Shown here one piece after another: positions 1 through 4,720 of a DNA stretch of 5,978 bases (position 1 is the first letter of the stretch; the number at the start of each line of letters is the position of its first letter). The stretch is from an uncultured bacterium. GTDB taxonomy: Bacteria; Patescibacteria; Paceibacteria; UBA9973; Zambryskibacteraceae. Under the pieces are notes generated by a model. The model was not told where the DNA came from and ran no database searches. It saw nothing but the letters and a program-made list of their open reading frames with translations. Made by a program: the position numbers and the translations under genes. The DNA lies in the NCBI GenBank assembly GCA_903918125.1, contig CAIXDB010000112.1, positions 1 through 5,978 on the forward strand, in the 5' to 3' direction.

Positions 1-1159
1 AACCCTCGCCGAAGGTATAGCCGATTTCCGGTTTGACTTGCGACTGTGACATACCTTCGATGTTGTACTCGATAGGGTCCTCGAGCGAGAGTACGTTTTG
101 ATGTTCGCGGTCGATTTCGTTCAACATCGAGTAGAGCGTGGTCGATTTTCCCGAACCGGTCGGACCGGAAATGAGAATCAGTCCGTATGGTTTTTTGATT
201 GCCGCGCGAATCATGTCCAGGTTGCGCTGTGACATGCCGAGCGCGTCGAGTTTCTTCACCCCTTTTTCCTGGTCAAGAAGTCGCATCACCACTTTTTCGC
301 CGAAATACGTCGGAAACGTGGAGACGCGGAAGTCGATTTTGCGTCCCTCGATACGCGCACTGAAACGACCGTCCTGCGGTTTACGCTTTTCGTCCAGACG
401 CATGTTAGAGAGAATTTTGATGCGCGCCACAACGGCCGAATGCACCTTCGACGGCAGAACGAGCGACGTGTTCATGACACCGTCGATGCGAAAGCGCACC
501 TTGACCGAGTCACGCCACGGCTCGACGTGGATGTCCGACGCGTTGCCATCGGTGGCGTATCGCAAAATGGTCGCCACGATTTTCGTCACCGGCGCGTCCT
601 CGGTAATATGTGTTTCGGAAGTGGATTCTTCTTTGCTTTCCGGATTGGAATCCGGCGCTTTGTCCTTTTCTCCCCTTGGCGTTTCTATTTTCAGCTCCGT
701 TTCGAGCTCGTCGAGCGCCTTTCCTACTTCGCTCGTCAGTCCCTTGTACAAATTAAGCACTTTATTAAAATCATCCTCGGAAATGAGAAAAATTTTGAAC
801 GGCAAACCGGTTTTGGAAGAAATGAAATTGAGTGCGTCGCGTGCAGAAATGTCGTCCGGGTCAACCATGCCGACTTCGAGCACTTCGTCAGTCACAGCAA
901 TCGGCACAAAACGATAATGCTCGGCCGACTCCTGCGGAATGTATTCCAAAACTTTCCCCGGCACATCGTAGCCCTCGAGCGAACGCGTCGGTACGTCGAG
1001 GTACTCGCCTTGCGCGGTTAGAATATCGTGCGGGGAAACGCCTTGTTTCAAAAGCGCTTGTTCGATGGTACTGCCAAGATCCTCCACTTCTTGTTGAGCT
1101 TTCGTGACTTGATCCGGCGTTACCAGACCTTTTTCGGTGAGTATGCGAATGATATCCAT
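1..1159 (-). CDS. pilB: Type IV pilus extension ATPase PilB (GspE family), partial: C-terminus beyond left edge
   Basis: My reverse-strand translation from the ATG at 1159 gives 386 residues open to the window edge. PilB-type ATPases hexamerise at the inner membrane and drive pilin polymerisation by ATP hydrolysis. Residues 1 to about 140 form a GspE/MshE-type N-terminal domain. A charged low-complexity linker rich in Glu, Lys, Ser and Asp follows at about 146-190. The ATPase core begins near 190, with ASDIHVEP at 207-214 and Walker A GPTGSGKST at 332-340, then the Asp box LEDPIEY and the start of the QVKPEIGYTF segment. Walker B, the His box and any tetracysteine zinc site would lie to the left of the window; the family usually has about 550-600 residues. 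It is the last visible gene of the pilM-N-O-P run, 43 nt after the PilP-like gene, with no Shine-Dalgarno. PilB is preferred over the retraction ATPase PilT because of the long N-terminal domain and the gene order. Confidence 0.95.
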   Translation of the reverse strand, partial: MDIIRILTEKGLVTPDQVTKAQQEVEDLGSTIEQALLKQGVSPHDILTAQGEYLDVPTRSLEGYDVPGKVLEYIPQESAEHYRFVPIAVTDEVLEVGMVDPDDISARDALNFISSKTGLPFKIFLISEDDFNKVLNLYKGLTSEVGKALDELETELKIETPRGEKDKAPDSNPESKEESTSETHITEDAPVTKIVATILRYATDGNASDIHVEPWRDSVKVRFRIDGVMNTSLVLPSKVHSAVVARIKILSNMRLDEKRKPQDGRFSARIEGRKIDFRVSTFPTYFGEKVVMRLLDQEKGVKKLDALGMSQRNLDMIRAAIKKPYGLILISGPTGSGKSTTLYSMLNEIDREHQNVLSLEDPIEYNIEGMSQSQVKPEIGYTFGEG

Positions 1160-1202
1160 GGGAGATGCGAATTAAAAATAGAAAAATAAAAAAATTGAAA
1201 GA
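1160..1202 (-). promoter_or_regulatory. AT-rich gap with possible -10 box before pilB
   Basis: This 43-nt spacer between the PilP-like gene and pilB is dominated by T runs on the coding strand. TTTAAT (revcomp of 1171-1176, 5 of 6 matches to TATAAT) ends 11 nt before the pilB ATG. There is no purine-rich ribosome-binding site and no hairpin ahead of the T-rich stretch, so it does not look like an intrinsic terminator. AT-rich DNA throws up such hexamers by chance; pilB may simply be co-transcribed with the genes upstream. Confidence 0.25.
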
Positions 1203-1592
1203 TTATTGCGTCGTTGTTTGAACGGATGTTTTTGCGGTTGTTTTCGACGCCGTTCCGGATTTGACGGTCGAGCCGGTCGGCGTCGTCACACCCGCCTCAG
1301 TACCGATAGGAGCAAATGGGTTCGATCTGCCTTGTTGTTCGGGAGACAGTGCCACACTGAAATCTTTCAAACTTTGAAACAGCGGGCTGGAAAACAGCGT
1401 CGAATCAATCGACACACTTTGAAATGACGACAACAAACTCAAAATATCCTGTCCGATGGGTGTGGTGGTGGAATCGTCCGACGAAACATCCGCATGTGCG
1501 GTGGATGTGACGCGAAACGCGGTGTACGACGCGAGCACGAGAAGAGCTAATATTGCCATGACCGCCGTTATTTTTTTGAATGATGTGTTCAT
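1203..1592 (-). CDS. Small PilP-like pilus protein with signal/anchor segment and GRSNPF motif
   Basis: The protein has 129 residues. A basic N-terminus (FKK) and a hydrophobic segment at about 8-26 are followed by AHA-D at 32-35, which could be a signal peptidase I site or just follow a membrane anchor. Residues 70-97 hold the only conserved-looking block, FQSLKDFSV followed by GRSNPFAP, which resembles the (G/R)R(D/N)PF region of PilP/GspC-type proteins. The last 32 residues contain 12 Thr with Ser, Lys and Gly and are probably disordered. The start is set at 1592, not the upstream ATG at 1637, because it leaves 4 nt after the pilO stop, as at pilN-pilO, and puts the hydrophobic segment at the N-terminus. 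Its place between pilO and pilB is where didermic bacteria carry pilP. PilP normally bridges PilN/PilO to the secretin PilQ, and no secretin is visible here. The PilP assignment is an inference; existence of the gene is well supported. Confidence 0.72.
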   Translation of the reverse strand: MNTSFKKITAVMAILALLVLASYTAFRVTSTAHADVSSDDSTTTPIGQDILSLLSSFQSVSIDSTLFSSPLFQSLKDFSVALSPEQQGRSNPFAPIGTEAGVTTPTGSTVKSGTASKTTAKTSVQTTTQ

Positions 1593-1596
1593 ATGT

Positions 1597-2151
1597 TTAT
1601 TGTAACGAATAGGTGTTGACCGTGACGGTGTAATCAAAAAGTTGGGCAGTTGGCGTTTTCTGATCGCTCGCGATGGACAAACTCGTCACGTCGAACAAGC
1701 GAATGTTCGACTCCAAATCGTGCAGGAATAGTGTGAACTGTTGGTACGGACCGGTTGTGCTAAATGTGATCGTCGACGTTTGATACGGAGCGGTCGGCGC
1801 GGTGCTGTCCACGGCGGTGCGGTCTTCGGTCTGCGGTTCGGTGATTTTTACTTGACGAATACTCATGCCGTACTGCGCGGCGAGAGCGTTAATATTACTC
1901 ACGACATCGACACTGTTCGACGTACCGGGAATGATTTCTTGCAGTTTTGCGATATTGCTCGGATCGATGGCAGAATATTGTGCTAAAATGGCATCGCGAT
2001 GACTTTTGAGCAAGGCAATGTTCGCCAAAGCGCTCGTGTATTCGGACTTGGTCGTGGATAATGCAGTGATGTCGGCATACGTCGGAGCCATGTACATGTA
2101 GTACAGTGCAATGCAGATGCCGATAACGATAAATGGAAGAAATGATTTCAT
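1597..2151 (-). CDS. pilO: PilO-like type IV pilus inner-membrane platform protein
   Basis: The 184-residue protein starts MKSFLPF and has one transmembrane helix at about 5-22. A helical, probably coiled-coil stretch (about 28-60) follows, then an alpha/beta domain from about 80. The segment around 128-160 (ITFSTTGPYQQF, then FLHDLE and LFDVTSLSI) matches the pattern of PilO/GspM ferredoxin-like folds. PilO pairs with PilN in the membrane and periplasmic-side alignment complex that couples PilM and the motor to the pilus. The start at 2151 is preferred over the one at 2274: the extra 41 residues of the longer form are Arg/Pro-rich, overlap pilN in another frame and would put the membrane helix inside the protein. 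Only 4 nt separate this ATG from the pilN stop, with no Shine-Dalgarno, suggesting translational coupling. The assignment rests on architecture and gene order more than on sequence identity. Confidence 0.85.
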   Translation of the reverse strand: MKSFLPFIVIGICIALYYMYMAPTYADITALSTTKSEYTSALANIALLKSHRDAILAQYSAIDPSNIAKLQEIIPGTSNSVDVVSNINALAAQYGMSIRQVKITEPQTEDRTAVDSTAPTAPYQTSTITFSTTGPYQQFTLFLHDLESNIRLFDVTSLSIASDQKTPTAQLFDYTVTVNTYSLQ

Positions 2152-2155
2152 GGTG

Positions 2156-2803
2156 TTATTGGTTTGACGTTGATGACGCGGTGGAAACCGAATTCTGCAT
2201 GGACGCCATCGCCGACTTGTACGACACGAGCGTCGGATCGATGGTGGCATTAAACGTGAATGTGACATTGCCATCCTGATTCAAATCAAAATTGGAAAAA
2301 ACAGGATTCTGAATAAACGCGTTTTGAGTAAACACGTTGGCCTGGTATGCGAGCGCGTCGTATCCTTGGGCCTCGCCCGTCATTGTCACATTGAGCTCAC
2401 CGCCTTTTTTAGAATATGCGAGGTTACTAAAAGCAACTTTTTGAACGGTCAGGGACTGCAACAAGCCGAAAAGCCCCGAAACGGCGACGTGATTATTCAA
2501 GAGTTGTTTGGTAAAGGCAATGCGCGAACTGACGTTGATGAGATTTTGAATGGTAGAAAAATCGAACGAACTTCGCGCGGCAGTGAGCGACGTGCTTGCT
2601 TGCGCGACTTGACTGGTCAGGTATGTTTTGTAGGCGAACAAACCGCCGGACGCGAGAATGGTCACTACGAACACGACGGTTGCGATGACATTGAAAATGT
2701 TTATCGTTTTCGTCATGTATACGGAAGACGGAGCGGGTATCGTCGCACTGTTCGCGACTGCGGATTTCTGCGGAATAAACGATGTTTGAAATTTAGGATC
2801 CAT
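2156..2803 (-). CDS. pilN: PilN-like type IV pilus inner-membrane protein
   Basis: The 215-residue protein has a short cytoplasmic N-terminus, one transmembrane helix at about 38-58 and an outer domain. In the outer domain, LLQSLTVQKVAFSNL (114-128) and LNVTMTGEAQGYDAL (137-151) follow the PilN/Fimbrial-assembly pattern of a strand pair and helix. The N-terminal FQTSFIPQK (5-13) sits where classical PilN carries the INLLP motif that inserts into a groove of PilM, so it is a candidate PilM-binding peptide (inference). The tail after about 195 is Ser/Thr/Asn/Gln-rich and probably flexible. The gene follows pilM after 60 nt and precedes pilO by 4 nt. A TATAAT box ends 9 nt before the ATG, so it may have its own near-leaderless transcript. 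The start is chosen at 2803 rather than Met30 because it keeps the SFIPQK segment. Confidence 0.88.
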   Translation of the reverse strand: MDPKFQTSFIPQKSAVANSATIPAPSSVYMTKTINIFNVIATVVFVVTILASGGLFAYKTYLTSQVAQASTSLTAARSSFDFSTIQNLINVSSRIAFTKQLLNNHVAVSGLFGLLQSLTVQKVAFSNLAYSKKGGELNVTMTGEAQGYDALAYQANVFTQNAFIQNPVFSNFDLNQDGNVTFTFNATIDPTLVSYKSAMASMQNSVSTASSTSNQ

Positions 2804-2812
2804 GCTGGTCTA

Positions 2813-2842
2813 ATTATACACTGTGCAAAAAATAAAACACAA
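2813..2842 (-). promoter_or_regulatory. Candidate promoter for pilN (TATAAT)
   Basis: On the minus strand TATAAT (revcomp of 2813-2818) is a perfect -10 hexamer. TTGTGT (revcomp of 2837-2842, 3 of 6 matches to TTGACA) lies 18 nt upstream. The -10 ends 9 nt before the pilN ATG, so a start site about 7 nt downstream would leave a leader of only a few bases. It lies in the 60-nt pilM-pilN gap, which otherwise shows only A/T runs and no hairpin terminator. The -35 is weak. Confidence 0.5.
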
Positions 2843-2863
2843 CAAGTTATACACAAATTTTTT

Positions 2864-3982
2864 CTACTTCAACTCCTGCAACTTGCGCAACGCCACGCCG
2901 ACGGCCACGGTGAACTCCGGACCGGTTTCGCGCAGAACTTGTTCGAGAAACGCCGGCGCGACAACTTTTGAAAACGGATCACCCGCGACGATTTCGGTTT
3001 GGAAACTTTGTTTGGCGACATCAACGAACCCTTTCAAGGCACTTCCGCCACCGACGAGGAAAATCTTGCTGATGTTTTTGTTGTACTGCTTTTCATATTC
3101 GAGCACGATGTGGTTCGCTTCGGAAAAAATGTAGTCAAAGGCGGTGATGATGATATCTTTCACGCCGATGCCTCCCGCCACGCCGAGCAAGCCCTTGTCG
3201 CGTTTCAGAATTTCCGCGTCGGTCACGGAAATGCCGAGCGATTTCGACAGTGTGTTCGTGACCGCTTGCGAACCGCGGTTGATGGTGTGCGAACCGCGCA
3301 ACACTCCCCGCTCGACGATGTAGAGTTTCGTCGAGGTCGCGCCCATGTCCACAATCATGACCGGCGTCGTTTCGGAGTCGAGTATCGAGCGCATGGTCGA
3401 GAAAATTTCGATTTCGAAAAAACTCGCGTCCAGAGCACTTTTGGTCACGATTTCTTTGTAGCGATTGACCGTGTCGTTGTGCAACGCGACGATGAGTATC
3501 TCCATTTTCGGCAGAGCCGGCTTGCCTTCGGCGTCACGCGGTTCGGGCAACTCGGGGTTTTGGTCTTGTGGAATGATTGACCAGTCCAAGGTTACTTCGC
3601 TGATAGGCACTGGGATGTATTTGCGCGCTTCGATGGGCACCATTTGAGCGAGTTGTTTGACCGGCACTTGAGGCAACTCGATAACCGACATGAGACTGGC
3701 AGAAAATGGAATGGCAATGCCACAGGTGCGTGTGGTGACGTTCACTTCCTTTTCGGAGAGCAAGTCGTTCAGCGCTTCGACTATTTTCTCCGTCGGCAAG
3801 TTGGTCGCTTGACCGACAGTTCCGCCGGCGTACGGTCCGAGCGCGAGTTCGCCGTACGTTTCGAGAATTGCGCGACCATTTTTACGCTTGAGTTGCACTA
3901 TTTTTATCGCCGAAGACCCGATGTCAATGCCAAGAACGCTTGGACTTTGCTTACCGAACAAGTTTGAGAGAAAATTCGCCAT
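2864..3982 (-). CDS. pilM: Type IV pilus actin-like ATP-binding protein PilM
   Basis: The 372-residue protein has a complete PilM/FtsA-like fold signature. Phosphate-1 motif VLGIDIGSSAIKIV is at 17-29, the PilM-typical ARKYIPVP at 119-126, phosphate-2 motif IVDMGATSTK at 210-219 and the adenosine-binding motif IFLVGGGSALKG at 307-318. It has no membrane segment; PilM is cytoplasmic, binds ATP and the N-terminus of PilN, and links the PilN/PilO platform to the PilB motor. Length is normal for the family (about 350-380). It is the first gene of the leftward pilus cluster, divergent from comF across 45 nt. No Shine-Dalgarno precedes the ATG (local sequence TTTATT-ATG), and a possible extended -10 lies 11 nt upstream. 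The N-terminal FLSNLFGKQ, followed directly by the ATP-binding motif, supports the start. Confidence 0.96.
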   Translation of the reverse strand: MANFLSNLFGKQSPSVLGIDIGSSAIKIVQLKRKNGRAILETYGELALGPYAGGTVGQATNLPTEKIVEALNDLLSEKEVNVTTRTCGIAIPFSASLMSVIELPQVPVKQLAQMVPIEARKYIPVPISEVTLDWSIIPQDQNPELPEPRDAEGKPALPKMEILIVALHNDTVNRYKEIVTKSALDASFFEIEIFSTMRSILDSETTPVMIVDMGATSTKLYIVERGVLRGSHTINRGSQAVTNTLSKSLGISVTDAEILKRDKGLLGVAGGIGVKDIIITAFDYIFSEANHIVLEYEKQYNKNISKIFLVGGGSALKGFVDVAKQSFQTEIVAGDPFSKVVAPAFLEQVLRETGPEFTVAVGVALRKLQELK

Positions 3983-3993
3983 AATAAACTATT

Positions 3994-4002
3994 AGTGTAG
4001 CA
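3994..4002 (-). promoter_or_regulatory. Possible extended -10 for pilM
   Basis: On the minus strand TGC-TACACT occupies 4002 down to 3994: TGn followed by a hexamer with 4 of 6 matches to TATAAT. It ends 11 nt before the pilM ATG. No recognisable -35 is present at 16-18 nt, where the sequence instead overlaps the comF -10 on the other strand. Start-proximal placement again predicts a very short leader. Confidence 0.35.
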
Positions 4003-4015
4003 CAAAGTAAGGATA

Positions 4016-4021
4016 TATAAT
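4016..4021 (+). promoter_or_regulatory. comF -10 box implying a leaderless transcript
   Basis: A perfect TATAAT ends only 6 nt before the comF ATG at 4028. Since transcription normally starts about 6-8 nt after the -10, the mRNA should begin at or next to the A of the ATG. AAGGA at 4009-4013 lies 14 nt from the ATG, too far for a usual Shine-Dalgarno, and would be upstream of the transcription start. The -35 region (TTAGTG at 3992-3997, 18-nt spacer) is poor. Confidence 0.55.
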
Positions 4022-4027
4022 ACAGAC

Positions 4028-4708
4028 ATGTTGAAAAACGTGCAAAATTTTGTGTGGAACGCCTGGAATTCGCTCCTTGACCTGGTCGCGCCGGAGAGAA
4101 AAGATTTTGCGATTATTAAAAAACTGGATGAGGAAAGTATTGTTGCCTTGCCACCCGCCCAGCCCGTCGACGACATGTCCTGGGTCACGGCGCTGTTTCG
4201 ATACAGAAACCCGTCCGTGCGAGCGATTATTTGGGAGCTGAAATATCGCGGGACGACACTGCCTCTCGAGCACGTCGGCAAACTTTTGTACGAGGAAATG
4301 CTTTCCGTCGTGTCGGATATTGTCTTGTTCGAAGCGGATGCGCGATTCCTGCTCATTCCGATTCCCATTTCGGCCGAACGCCGACGCGAGCGCGGGTACA
4401 ACCAGAGCGAATACATCGCCCGCGCCGTGGTTGCCTGCGACACCGAACACCTGCTCCTGTACGCACCGCAATGGTTCGAGAAAATTCGCGACACCGCCTC
4501 GCAAAGTCACAGCGCGTCGCGCGCCGAGCGCCTGCGCAACCTCGCCGGATGTTTTGCGGTCAACGCGCACGCTCGGGAAAACCTGGTTGGCGCGTATGTC
4601 TTTCTCGTTGACGACGTCGTCACCACCGGTTCAACCTTAGCCCACGCCCGCACCACCCTCCTCGCCGCCGGCGCTCGCGACGTCTTCGCGTTTACGATTG
4701 CACACTAA
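4028..4708 (+). CDS. comF: ComF family phosphoribosyltransferase-fold protein without N-terminal zinc ribbon
   Basis: The 226-residue protein carries the ComF signatures in order: LKYRG at 71-75, LIPIPISAERRRERGYNQSEYIAR split across 109-132, then RDTASQSHSASRAERLRN within 154-171. The PRPP-loop motif VFLVDDVVTTGST is at 191-203, with the tandem Asp and TTGST expected of type I phosphoribosyltransferases. In Bacillus, Haemophilus and Helicobacter, ComF/ComFC is required for natural transformation and acts in the cytoplasm on incoming single-stranded DNA; no enzymatic product is established. Most ComF proteins begin with a four-cysteine zinc ribbon. Here the first 130 residues contain no cysteine, and the only two (C137 and C175) are far apart. 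The gene is divergent from the pilus cluster and convergent with the recombinase ORF, overlapping its last 17 nt. Its 3' end also carries a possible tRNA promoter. A sampled 60-base line (4561-4620) is 35/60 G+C. Confidence 0.93.
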   Translation: MLKNVQNFVWNAWNSLLDLVAPERKDFAIIKKLDEESIVALPPAQPVDDMSWVTALFRYRNPSVRAIIWELKYRGTTLPLEHVGKLLYEEMLSVVSDIVLFEADARFLLIPIPISAERRRERGYNQSEYIARAVVACDTEHLLLYAPQWFEKIRDTASQSHSASRAERLRNLAGCFAVNAHARENLVGAYVFLVDDVVTTGSTLAHARTTLLAAGARDVFAFTIAH

Positions 4709-4720
4709 ATATGCTAGAGT
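4691..4720 (+). promoter_or_regulatory. Possible promoter of the tRNA-Ser pair
   Basis: TTTACG at 4691-4696 (4 of 6 to TTGACA) is followed after 18 nt by TAGAGT at 4715-4720 (4 of 6 to TATAAT), preceded by TGC at 4712-4714 as an extended -10. The predicted start near 4727 is about 15 nt before the first tRNA, a normal short 5' leader for RNase P. The -35 lies inside the last codons of comF. Read-through from comF is the alternative. Confidence 0.35.

Noticed and set aside
138..917. 259-residue plus-strand ORF opposite pilB
   Set aside because: Ser/Arg-rich, no recognisable motif, and fully antisense to a gene with Walker A and Asp box; a shadow frame.
1593..1637. Upstream ATG (1637) for the PilP-like gene
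   Set aside because: It would overlap pilO and bury the signal/anchor segment; the ATG at 1592 leaves the same 4-nt gap as the neighbouring junction.
2152..2274. Upstream ATG (2274) for pilO
   Set aside because: The extra 41 residues are Arg/Pro-rich, lie over pilN coding sequence and would place the membrane helix internally.
2324..2971. 215-residue plus-strand ORF over pilN and the pilM end
   Set aside because: Antisense to pilN, spans the intergenic region and has no coherent domain.
3904..4570. Two minus-strand ORFs opposite comF
   Set aside because: Antisense to an unmistakable ComF and crossing its promoter; no family resemblance.
4231..4640. Arg-rich plus-strand ORFs in the other frames of comF
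   Set aside because: Typical of GC-rich alternative frames; the ComF frame carries all the motifs.
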